Assembly (NCBI GenBank): GCA_025201375.1
Contig: JAIWZP010000101.1
Location: 1 to 33,705, forward strand
DNA: 33,705 nt
Direction of reading: 5' to 3'
From: Gongronella butleri
Taxonomy: Eukaryota > Mucoromycota > Mucoromycetes > Mucorales > Cunninghamellaceae
Part shown: piece after piece, positions 1 to 9,362 of the stretch
Position numbering within the stretch: position 1 is the first letter of the stretch
Layout of the letters: the number at the start of each line of letters is the position of its first letter
The notes under the pieces: model-generated
The model's input: the letters and a program-made list of their open reading frames with translations, nothing else
Databases searched by the model: none
Told to the model about the DNA's origin: nothing
Position numbers and translations under genes: made by a program

Positions 1-169
1 GATTTGACACGTGTTAACTCGCGCTTCAGTGGTCCAACCGGCTGGTCTTGATCATCAAATCGATGCACCAGGAGTACGACTTGCAGATGAGGTTTTACAG
101 CTCCTTGGTGTGTGCGAGTTGTGCTGTTCTCATGTAAAGATTTTTGCAAAATTTGCAATTGCTTGTGAC

Positions 170-380
170 TGAGCAGAAGAATCGCGCTCTTTTTTTTTTG
201 GCTTTTTTCTTGATTTTGCCCTCCGGCCTATCTTGTGATGCAGGTTTGGCATGATTCTGAGGACCTCATTTGCCGATTTTGGTTTGACGGCTCGTTTCCG
301 CCAAAATTTGCAATATGCTTGGACAGCGGCCATTTGACTCCCAAGTGATGTTTCTCACTTGCCTCATGGCGGTGCGACGC
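170..380. repeat. Diverged dispersed repeat, related to 15950-16180
   Basis: This segment and 15950-16180 share a collinear series of words: ATCGCGCTC, then ATCTTGTG, then GATT(or GAAGT)CTGA(A/G)GACCT, then CGATTTTGGTTT, and finally a GTGATGTTT block. The copies are clearly diverged with indels, which points to an old dispersed repeat and not a recent duplication. The shared 15-mer GACAGCGGCCATTTG also recurs near 33500. No coding capacity or terminal structure was recognised. Confidence 0.4.
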
Positions 381-1076
381 GTTGCGGGGCCCGGCAAAGC
401 TTTGCTTTTGAGAAACAAGCGATTGAAGGCTAAAGACAACAAGTTTTTGCAAATTTCTCCCATTCTCAAGCCTTTTGTGCAATTTTGCGTGTAGCATGGA
501 TGAAACCCTGTCCTTCATTCACATTATGTATTAATTTTCCAAGCAATTGGATGGCAACATCGCTCGTAATCTAGCATTCAAGTTGTTAAACTGCAACCTC
601 TCCTTTACAAGCCATTTGCATTCGCAGCTGGTGCCAGACAGCTAGCTGCCTGTGGATGCTAATGAAAGAGTTGATGCTCATCCGTCTCAAAAATGAGCCG
701 GAGAAGTCGATGTGTGACAGACATAAACAGGCTGTGATCAATAAACGTGCTGTCGCGCGCAAATTGCCCTTGATGCCCGCGACACTTGAGCACCCACGAC
801 GCGCATGGTATTTCATTGAATGCTGCATTGACCCCTTTGCCTGAAAACATGCACATTCCAGGAGCCTGTTGTGTTTGTGTAGCACTCAAAAAGTCTCAAA
901 AAAAAAGAAACGCGCCATTTTTATTCTCTTTTCACGTAACAATCGCCTTTGCACCAGGATCAGGAAATGTTCCACGGATTTTTTATTTATTATTTATTTA
1001 TTCATCTTGACAATTGTATACTCTAAGCAAGGGGGGTGGATGAATGTATGAAACTTATGATTTTTTTGATTTTTGA

Positions 1077-1328
1077 TTATTCTGATGGAGAGTACACCAT
1101 GTCCTTGAATTTTCTGCGCATAAATTTGGGGTTTGGACCGCAATGGCCGTACCCGTCGTCTTCTTCGATGCAGATGGTGCCGTCTGGGCAGTCATTTAGG
1201 CCCACAATACAAGCGCGCCCGGCGTCCGTATCCACAGCAAGGATGCCTGGGGTCGGTGCAACGAGCGCAGAGCCTGTAGCTCTTGCAGACAAACTACCTG
1301 CTTCCGATCGCTGCTTCATGGCTATCAT
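1077..1328 (-). CDS. Doubtful small cysteine-rich ORF
   Basis: A minus-strand reading frame of 83 aa ends at the TAA at 1077-1079. It contains a compact cysteine cluster, C-x6-C-x5-C-x9-C, including the string CPDGTICIEEDDGYGHC, which recalls small secreted cysteine-rich or EGF-like modules. A donor-like GTAAGT lies upstream (about 1408 on the minus strand), followed by a T-run, so this may be the last exon of a spliced gene. However, the first AG after the T-run does not preserve the frame of the upstream open stretch, and I could not settle a splice model. No family is recognised and it may be fortuitous. Confidence 0.22.
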   Translation of the reverse strand: MIAMKQRSEAGSLSARATGSALVAPTPGILAVDTDAGRACIVGLNDCPDGTICIEEDDGYGHCGPNPKFMRRKFKDMVYSPSE

Positions 1329-1877
1329 TCATTCATTGTCCCGCGCAAAAAAAAAAAAAAAGAGCAAATGAGGTTAAAGGCGCATTTTTTGACTTTTCAA
1401 TGACTTACGCAGCACCAGACACGTGCCCAAGGACGTAAACAGAACATAGCATTCTATTAAGAGGGTCCAAATACAAGCATGCATTATTTTCTTGGTAAAA
1501 TGACAAGCTTTTGGAAGAAAATGTCAAAAAGAAGAGCGTTTCAATGAAAATTGTTGAAAAATACTTGGCTGTCGCATCTTTTGTTTGTTACTCGAGTGGA
1601 AAAAACACATTAGAAAAAAAGAGGCTATGCGATGGAACAAATACGCACATCAGGAGGCATTTGGTACCATTGATCGTTCTGGAACGATGATTGTCGCCGT
1701 GAAGTTGGCAATCAATTCCAACTTTCATGCACACGGGGCTATGATATGATAGCGTGACAGGAGACTAGGTCGACGCGCCATTGCCCAATTTGGAACAAGG
1801 GCAGTTGTGGGCGTCGCTCGTCGAATGCCCCCTTCTCTTTTTGCCTTTTCCCCTTTTCTTCATATATCCATGACCTC

Positions 1878-3350
1878 ATGACGGCGTCCTTGCCTCAGCA
1901 GCAGCAGCAGCCGTCGCAAGAAAAGGAGCAAGGTGATTCAAAGTGGCACGAGACCGAGCTGCCGACGGAGCAAGAAATTGAGCACACTTTATTGTCGCTG
2001 GCGGCCGAGCCGTCGATCCTCGTTGACTATACCCCCAGACACACGACCGGCGCACGCGCGTCAACGGCTTTGCCCGGCTCCATCAGCACGTACCGAGAAA
2101 GACGCGTTCAGCATTATCAGCAGATAGCAGAGACGGAAAAAGGACACAAAAATGCAAATTACATGGATTCGCCCGTGGTGCGACGCGAGCTCGGCGTCAA
2201 TCCTGCCGTCGCAGACATCGATGCGCAGGCCAAGCCATTGCCAGCCACTAAAACTGCATCAGGGTAGGAACGCCATGAACAAAAAAAGAACAAAAAAAAA
2301 AGGAAAATAGAGAAAAAAAGCGCGAATTCACGCATTTTTTGATGCCATTGGAGTAGGAAACGTGAGTGGCAGGCGAGTGACTTTGAGGTGGGCAGCAACA
2401 TTGGCACGGGCAAATTTGGCAGCGTGTATGTAGCGCGTGACCAAGCATCGCGCACGGTCGTTGCCCTCAAAATCCTGATTAAAAACGAATTGGTGGACGC
2501 TGCGATTGTTCCCTTTGTCAAGCGCGAAATTGAGATTCACGCACACCTGGAACATCCCTATATCCTGCGTCTGTACGGCTACTTCCAAGACAAACACCAT
2601 TTGTACCTCGTTCTCGATTATGCAAGCCAAGGCTCATTGTACGACAAGCTCGGCCAGCTTGGCAAATTGGACGAAGTGCTCACAGCCAGGGTAGGCACTA
2701 GGCAGCTCGTTCCTCGGATCAAAGAATCACCGTTGCGGGGCCAGGCCGTCGCGGATCTGATCTTTTTTTTCTCTCTTTTTTTTTTTTTCTTTTTTTTTTT
2801 TTTTAGTGCATTTCGCAGGTGATTGATGCGCTAACCTACGTGCATTCGCTTGGCATCATCCACCGCGACATCAAGCCGGAGAATAGTAAGCTGATTGAGA
2901 TGAGGGGCGGGGAATCAGGAACGAGGCTTGCCATTTGCTTAATTAGCTTCTTTTTGCGGACTAGTTCTAGTAGATCGCAATGGCACGCTCAAGCTGGCGG
3001 ATTTTGGTTGGTCGGTGCATGATCGACATGGCCGGCGCAGGACATTTTGTGGCACATTAGATTACATTCCACCAGAAATGATTGAAGGGCGACCGTACGA
3101 CCACCGCGTCGACATTTGGGCGCTGGGCGTCTTAGCGTACGAATTGGCCGTTGGCGTCCCGCCCTTTGAGCATGACGACTTTAATGACACCTACCAGCAC
3201 ATCCTGCGCGTGCAGTTCACCTTTCCAGATCATCTTTCAGCGAATGCCCGTGATTTTATCTCATTGGCGCTTAAACGCCTCGCTTTTGCCCGCGCATCCC
3301 TCGAAACATTACAGAATCACCCTTGGCTGAAGGCGGTCGCAGCAGCATGA
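1878..3350 (+). CDS. Aurora-type serine/threonine protein kinase
   Basis: Mitotic Ser/Thr kinase of the Aurora family (Ipl1/Ark1 in yeasts), which in known members corrects kinetochore-microtubule attachment and acts in the chromosomal passenger complex. Four exons: 1878-2263, 2354 (or 2357)-2690, 2807-2885 and 2965-3350, giving about 395 aa. The N-terminal ~130 residues are low complexity, with a poly-Q run near residue 8. The kinase domain shows the glycine loop GTGKFGSV (about 146-153), catalytic Lys in VALK (about 168), HRDIKPEN (260-267), DFGWS (280-284) and the activation segment RRRTFCGTLDY, whose Thr (about 294) matches the conserved Aurora autophosphorylation site. Intron 3 is supported because joining 2885 to 2965 restores the subdomain VII strand before DFG. 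Introns 2 and 3 end the exons at 2690 (phase 0) and 2885 (phase 1). Two adjacent AGs at intron 1 differ by one residue. An AATAAA lies just after the stop. Confidence 0.93.
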
Positions 3351-3698
3351 AAATAAAAAAAAGGCAAAGCCCTGTTTCGTTCTATTTTTTTGGGTTTTTA
3401 GGGTTTTGCCATGCTTTTTTTTTCTTTTTTGTTTCATTTGGACTTTTGAGAAGCTATTTTTACACGCGCTGCTGCTGTGTGACATGGGAGTCTATCGTCT
3501 GACAAAAATAAAGCAGAAAAAGAATGTTTTATTAGACGCATGGTGGGCAAAACAAAAGAAAAAAAGAGGGTGACTATGACGTAAAAGAGACGAAATGACA
3601 AATGACGAGGCAAAAAAAAAAAAAAGACAAAAAGAGATATACACGAAGGAGGAGGGAAGGAGAGGGAGGGAGAGAGAGTGGAAAAGTGATAGGCGCGT
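3351..3698. terminator. Convergent 3' ends of the Aurora-type kinase and GMPP genes
   Basis: About 350 bp separate the two stop codons of converging genes. The plus strand has AATAAA right after the kinase stop (about 3353), and the minus strand reads T-rich and A-rich tracts suited to 3' processing. No further gene is visible; a minus-strand reading frame crossing it is a shadow of the GMPP coding strand. Confidence 0.5.
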
Positions 3699-5085
3699 TT
3701 ACATGACGATGCGAGGCTCAGTGATGTTTTCAGCAATGGACTTGTGGGGTAGGATGGAGCCACCATTGACCGAGACCTCGTCCTTGATGGTGACGTCGTC
3801 GCCAAGGACGGAACAGCCCTCGAGGCGAGACCATCGGCCCAAAGTGGAATGCCAGCCAACAATGGACGAATGCACCCAGGCATAGTCCTGGACCTTGACG
3901 CCCTCGAGGAGAACGCAGCGATGCAGGCGCACACCGTCGCCAATGACCACATTGGGACCAACAACGACGTTGGGCCCGATCTGGCAACCCTTGCCAATCT
4001 TCGCGGAGGGGTGGATCAGGACATTGCCCTTGTGGATGTAGTCGAGCGTGGGATTGGCAAGCTGCTCAGGCTGCGTCTTGGCCAAGTGAGTGAGATACAG
4101 GCAAGTGCCCGTCAAAAAGTCCTTGGGCTGACCGACATCCATCCAGAAACCCTCGAGATCAAACGTGTGCAATTGGTTGTCCTTGGCAATGAAGGGGAAA
4201 ACGTCCTTTTCAATCGACGTGGGCTTGAGCTGTGCCGGAAAGAAAAAGATAAGTGATCTGTTTTTTTTTTGCTCGTTTTTTGTCGTTTTTTTTTTTTTTA
4301 CCTCGATGCGGTTCAAGACAGAGGGATTCAAGACGTAGATGCCAGCATTGATCTTGTTACTGATGAAGTCCTTGGGCTTCTCGACGAAGCGCTCAATCTT
4401 GGAGGGGTGGCCTTCTTGGTTGACAATGACACCATACTTGGAAGGCTCCTCGACGCGGGTGGTCACGATGGAACCCTCGTTGCCGTGACCCAAGTGGAAA
4501 TCGCGCAACTTCTCAAAGGGATAGTCGCAAATCACGTCGCTGTTCAACACGAAAAAGGGCGAGTCATCCTTGGCGAGGATGTCGCGCGCCAGGGCAAGGG
4601 GGCCGGCAGTACCAAGGGGCTCCGTCTCCACAGAGAAGGTGATCTTGACATTGTACTCCTTCTCGTATTCCTTCAGCGCCGCAACCATGATCTCGGGGCG
4701 ATAGTTGACAGCCAACACAATATCTGTCACACCAGCCTAGCAAGCGAATAAAAAAAAATAGGGACCACATTGTGAGCCACGCCCCGTTCGTTTACAATTG
4801 CTCTCTCTCTCTCTCTCTCTCTCGTTCGCCTTGCATCGCCTCCAATTCGCGTGTGTCGCTCTTTTCATCCTCTTTTTACCTTGGCCAAGCCTTCAATTTG
4901 ATGCAAAATCATTGGTCGATTCGCGAATTCGACGAGAGGTTTGGGAAGAGTCAATGTAAGGGGTCGCAAGCGAGTGCCGAAACCTGTCAAGACGAAAAAA
5001 AGTGTCAGACCCGCCCGAGGCAATTTTTTTCTATGCACAGGCATCCAATAGGCCACTTACCACCGACGAGAATAATGGCCTTCAT
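3699..5085 (-). CDS. Mannose-1-phosphate guanylyltransferase (GDP-mannose pyrophosphorylase)
   Basis: Catalyses mannose-1-phosphate + GTP to GDP-mannose + PPi, the cytosolic donor step for N-glycans, O-mannosylation, GPI anchors and cell-wall mannan (PSA1/VIG9/MPG1 in yeasts). Four exons on the minus strand: 5085-5061, 4983-4880, 4736-4302 and 4229-3699, giving 364 aa, the usual length for the fungal enzyme. The first exon encodes only MKAIILVG and a split Gly; joining it to exon 2 creates the nucleotide-binding signature [11 protein letters not shown] (residues 8-18), followed by [13 protein letters not shown]. The C-terminal half carries hexapeptide-type left-handed beta-helix repeats ([21 protein letters not shown]) and ends in IVM, as is common in this family. 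The intron between exons 3 and 4 is open in frame, so an unspliced reading would insert about 24 Lys-rich residues after RIE. A CT dinucleotide run lies in intron 2. Confidence 0.95.
4801..4824. repeat. CT dinucleotide microsatellite in a GMPP intron
   Basis: About 11-12 CT units lie inside the intron 4737-4879 of the GDP-mannose pyrophosphorylase gene. It reads as GA on the coding strand. It is a simple tandem repeat, likely length-polymorphic between strains. Confidence 0.9.
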
Positions 5086-5364
5086 GGTATCAATAGAGAG
5101 TTGTGAGGGGGAAATGCAAAAAGCAAGATGATGGAAAAGAAGAACAAAAGGGAAAAAGAAAAATGGTTGAAAGAAATCGAACAGAAATAGACGGAGTTTG
5201 CTCTTAGTGCCTTGGAAAAAAAATCTTTAAAAGGTTAGGTCCCCGCTCTTCCGACCAATCGCTCTTCAGCGCCCGCCAACCTGGCTTTGAATCGAAAAAA
5301 GCCTTGGCTCTCGAGGATGTCGATCTTTTTTTTTGCTCGTTTTTTTTTCCCTCCCATTCCCAAA
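5086..5364. promoter_or_regulatory. Shared divergent promoter between GMPP and the unknown five-exon gene
   Basis: The two start codons are 279 bp apart and face away from each other, so both promoters must lie here. A CCAAT motif is seen at about 5255-5260 and pyrimidine-rich tracts precede the plus-strand ATG at 5365. No other motif was recognised. Confidence 0.5.
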
Positions 5365-6732
5365 ATGAGTAAAACACCACACCTCGCCAATAAGGCACCC
5401 ACTAGCACGCTAACCAACACGCTCGATATCTTGACGTCCAAACTGGACGCCGCAAGGCACCAGTACAAAGTCGCAAAACGCCTTGTAAAGCGCGAGTCTC
5501 GCTTCCCCTCCCCCTATTTTTTTTATCCTTGTTGCCTCCCCGGGGTGGCTCACAATTTTTTCCCTCCTTTTTTTTTTTTCTTTTTAGATCCACCAGAAGC
5601 ACCTTTGTCACGCGTCGTCTGCTCGCACACTGAGGCGTGACCTCGCTCAGGCCCTCTCCTATTATCCCGTCAAGCAGCCACGCCGCCCACACGTTCCCCC
5701 TGTTGGTCTCGTCTCCTTGCTCAAGACGCCAACGGACAGCCGCCTCGTCGCCCCTGAAGACACCGCCAACTCGCACGTCGTTTGTGTTTTTGGAGCAAAA
5801 ATCACGGTCCTCGCCGACCGCGTCTGGCTCTGCATGCGAATTTCTAATGCATCACCGGATCAAAGGTAAAAAAATAAAAAAATAAAAAAAGGAGGCCAGG
5901 CATCCCGCGCCGCGTCCAGAGCGTTCCACGTCATAGATCTATTTACTTTTTTTTTTTGCTTTATAGCTTGCAATTGGCCCACATGTTCAGGGTCACACCA
6001 TCGTTATTGCTGCCTGTTCAAATGCAGCGATCCACGTTACACACTGTACCTGTTGGTGCCGACAATCTGTGTCTTTTTGCAACGTGTTCTCTTGGCAGCT
6101 CACCAATTGCTTCCTTTAAAGAGACCCCCCTGGCTTGCCGCTATAGGATCCAAGACCAATGGCATACATCCGCTGCCACGCTACCACTTTGGGTCGATCC
6201 CGCACAATGGATGCGGGAAAATATTGGTAAAAAAAAAGCAAGTAAAAAAATAGCCAATGCTTGGCTGACGGCCAAATTTAGATCACATCGCAATGTGGGC
6301 ACCGCTTTATTACCCATTTGCCATCAACCATGTTTCAATGCCCCTGGACCCTGATTGGCTTACCTGTGTAAGTGTCTACCTAGAGTGGAAAGCTAGTTTG
6401 GTTCTAAGCCAACTTTATTTTTTGACTTTTTTTTTTGGTGCGCACAGACGGACAACGTGCATTACACAAAAGATCAGCTCTATGCCAATGGCACTTTCTA
6501 TACCACGGACAAGTCCAAGCTCACATCCACTGTCTCTGACGCGCCGCACTCGATGTCGTCACGTCAATTGCGCCAATTGCTGCTTGCATGGACAGATCAC
6601 GCCCATTGCCTTGATACCATCGTTAACGACCAGTTCACCATGCCTTCGCGCAAGCACCAGCAACTCTTTGCCTGCCGCGAACACTCTCTCACTCAATTGC
6701 AGTCCTTGCAAACCGACGAAAAACGCGAATAA
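5365..6732 (+). CDS. Five-exon protein of unknown function, 342 aa
   Basis: I do not recognise the family. Five exons join in frame with GT/AG borders: 5365-5484, 5588-5865, 5967-6226, 6282-6367 and 6448-6732, giving 342 aa ending ...TDEKRE. Frame continuity over four introns, each with the local style of T-rich 3' ends, is the main evidence that the gene is real. The N-terminus (MSKTPHLANKAPTSTLTNTLDILTSKLDAA begins the chain) looks helical, then basic. Residues about 95-210 alternate hydrophobic and polar positions in a beta-rich pattern (VVCVFGAKITVLADRVWLCM and later strands), and the C-terminal ~90 residues look helical (SMSSRQLRQLLLAWTDHAHC). No signal peptide, membrane segment or catalytic motif was seen. 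An in-frame ATG at 5287 would add 26 residues rich in Phe; 5365 was preferred because the added part is T-run translation. It shares a divergent promoter with GMPP. Confidence 0.75.
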
Positions 6733-6778
6733 TAAATAAAAAAGGCATTTAAAATGGCTAATTTGGTGATTTATGTGT

Positions 6779-8921
6779 TACTGTACGTATTGCGCACTAC
6801 ATTATTGTCGAAAGCACTGATATGCCTCCATGGCGTGACGTCATGACCTACATCTAGCATTGACATCACTGGCAGCTTTTGAGTTGAAATGCAGGGACCG
6901 TGTTTGATCCGGTCCCGCTGATCCCGGCTATCATACGTATTAGCGCAAGATTTGCGCCTGTTCTGCGGATCTTACTGTATCATAAACACCGGCCCACTGA
7001 GTGTAGGGTCCAGCGATCGGCATTTCATTATTCGTGCGCTAAAAAAAAAAAAAAAAAAAAGGAATTTGGGGTAGCTACTGTACCTAGCTATGATACTGCA
7101 AATCGAGAAAAACGCGTGATTTGACCAAATGACACAAGTGTACAGTATGATATCATTATCGGCAAGAGAGGATCAGGTCAACTCCATCTTGTTGACGACA
7201 GATATGATAGCAAATCATAAGCAAGCATCAATCCAGATCGACATGCATCTCGATCTCTCAACGTCTCAAGCCTCAATCCGTGGAAAATTCGTGAAAATTG
7301 AAAATCGAGATTGCTCGATTGCATGCCCCACCAAAAAAAGCCTGTTCCCAGTTCTACGTACAGCATACAGTACACCACCATACAGTATGATAATGCTGTA
7401 CACCACGTCTCGACATTTTTTGTAGATCGCGGTGAAATTGACACCATTCGAAAGAGACACACTCCACCAATGTCATTTTCAGATTGTTTGTTCGCCACTT
7501 CGCCCGATGGACAAAATTTGCACGCTTGCAAAAGTCGATCAATCATTAAACAGTAGGACCTCGATATATGATAACTAAAATCAGAATTTTGGAGTTTGAG
7601 CAATTTCGTTATATATTTCACAGCCAAATTTCGCTATAGCGCCTTATGTCACAGGATAATAGCAGTGCGGCCAAGCCACCAAATTTTCGTTATATAAAAA
7701 AATTCGTTATACGTACAGTATCGAGGTTCGTTATAACGAGGTCCTACTGAATTACGTACAGTATTTATTTTCTACTGTACAAATTCAATTTGATCGACAA
7801 CTGCAAAAACAACAAACAGTGTTTTTAACGTGTCACAAGAAGCAGCTGTTGAATCTCTACTGTATGATATCGGATGAATTTCATTTCATCGCGATCCGAT
7901 CAATACAGTAAACTGACAGAGAAAGCAGCTTTTTACAGTACCTACTGTATGTATCATACGACAATTTCTTCTGCAATTGCCATTTGTTCGACAACGGCCG
8001 AGTCGACCCTCGATTTTTACAGTATTGCAGATTTGCTTATAAACCGGGGGCCGAAGCATCTACAGTAATGGGACCACTTTCCCGCCGCTAGCTTGCGTTT
8101 GAAAATTTTGCATCGGCCATTTCACCAGCCTGCAGAAGTCCACTCAGCGCACAAAAATGTGCAAAATAAAAAAATGCAAAAATAAAAAAATCCATGCAAT
8201 TTACACACCTTAATTTGGAAGTGTCAAACCTTAAATTCTTGCAAAAAAATCTCGCCCAAATTGTAGGCACTTTTCTCGGTCGATCGTCGTTCATGCGTCA
8301 CTCTTATTGGGCACTTTCTCAATTTGAGGCGACGTGCCATTTTGTACGCCAATAGTAAATTGTCGGGGTTACCTGTTTGGGATGCATTGACGAGTCGGAG
8401 TTCGAATTTTCCCGCTTTTGGGATTTAAATGTGTGACCCCTGAATTTTTGAAAAGTGGTCGTAGCGCCTTAATGTATTAAACTTTTTTGTTGCAAATTTT
8501 GCACTGGAACAGACGCGATCATTTTTGAGCGGGATCAGCCACGCAGGTGGTGAGATAAATGCAAAATAAACCAAATACAGTATTGGTGTTATTTTGGAAT
8601 TTGCAGGTTCAAAAAAAATCGGGCAGACCCATCGCGAGCACTGGGCTGTCGTTCGTGCCGTGACGCAATTTTATCGGCGGGCAAGTAGACTGTAAAAAAA
8701 TTTCTGGAAGCACAAAAGTTCGTCAAAGTTGGAAAAACACGCATTCTTCTCGATTTTAAAGTGCAAGTTTGTACTTGTTGAAATGCAGCGTACTGTATGA
8801 ACATACGGTACAGTAGCACGCTGCTGCAGGCATTGAAACCACATTACGCGTCACGTACTGTCCATTGTGATTTACTGTAAAAATGCATGGATCAACCCTT
8901 AAATTTGTACGTAGGTACTGT
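6779..8921. repeat. Cluster of about 20 TACTGTA/TACAGTA heptamers
   Basis: Hand count of the heptamer on either strand gives about 20 sites in 2.14 kb (for example near 6779, 6973, 7076, 7141, 7369, 7379, 7711, 7755, 7859, 7904, 7935, 7943, 8019, 8577, 8791, 8871 and 8915). Chance expectation is below one. Several copies sit in inverted pairs or in the longer form with GAT following. Coding regions in the window are almost free of it. Function unknown. Confidence 0.8.
7551..7749. mobile_element. 199-bp MITE with Tc1/mariner/pogo-like terminal inverted repeats
   Basis: The element begins CAGTAGGACCTCG and ends CGAGGTCCTACTG, a perfect 13-bp terminal inverted repeat that continues imperfectly (GATATATGATAAC against GTTATAACGAAC). 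The interior is AT-rich with four TTCGTTATA-like subterminal repeats (about 7604, 7686, 7703 and 7728), resembling transposase-binding repeats. CAG...CTG ends with a CCTCG motif recall pogo/Tigger-type TIRs. The flanking dinucleotides are AA on both sides and not the TA expected for this superfamily, so the target-site duplication is atypical or mutated. It has no coding capacity; the transposase must be elsewhere. Confidence 0.8.
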
Positions 8922-9362
8922 ACGCATCATGTCATAGATTAGAATCCCAAAATCATCTTTTTTTTTTTTTTTGCAAGTTGCAACATTGCATGCTTCAAAC
9001 CCATTTTGCCCTGAATCGCTGTATCATATGCCATGACGTTTTTTCCCACCTTCCCCTTTGGGTTGATGGCAATGCAGCGGAACTCAGATGGATGGCGATC
9101 AAGTTCCACCCAAGGACCGGCTTTGGCAAATTATCATAATCGATTATGCAGCAATAATGAAGAGAGCTTTAATTTTTTCCAAGTAATGTACAAAACAATG
9201 ACGTGCCACATAAGCATACAGCTGGAATCCGAGAGAATGAATAAAAAAAAAGAATGGAGAGCGGGGTGGTGAGAGAGGAAATGGGCTAAAATCATAAAAA
9301 AATGGGGAAAAGTGGGGGGGGGGGAAAGGAAGCAGGGACTCCATTTAAAATCTATCACAAAT

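Larger units (their letters stand above)
1..1877. other. Non-coding or unassigned region upstream of the Aurora-type kinase gene
   Basis: No convincing multi-exon gene was found here. The stretch is AT-rich, with short TTTGCAAAATTTGC-like words, T-runs, and a segment at about 170-380 that resembles 15950-16180 (listed separately). The last 200 bases before 1878 contain pyrimidine-rich sequence (CCCCTTCTCTTTTTGCC and CCCCTTTTCTT), typical of a fungal promoter or 5' leader, so the kinase promoter probably lies at about 1600-1877. One cysteine-rich ORF on the minus strand is listed separately with low confidence. Confidence 0.5.
6733..9362. other. Gene-free repeat island rich in TACTGTA/TACAGTA
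   Basis: About 2.6 kb with no supportable gene between the stop of the five-exon gene and the stop of the m-AAA protease. It holds a 199-bp MITE (7551-7749) and about 20 occurrences of TACTGTA or its complement between 6779 and 8921, many extended to TAC(A/T)GTATGAT. AAATTTTGC-type words also recur. Small ORFs here have no family resemblance. AATAAATAAAAAA immediately after 6732 is the likely polyadenylation region of the upstream gene. Confidence 0.7.

Noticed and set aside
3849..4751. Plus-strand frames of 135 and 160 aa opposite GMPP, and similar frames opposite the m-AAA gene
   Set aside because: They are antisense shadows of clearly identified conserved coding exons.
7178..7627. 149-aa minus-strand frame
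   Set aside because: It runs into the MITE and across TACTGTA repeats, with no family resemblance and no splicing context; likely chance.
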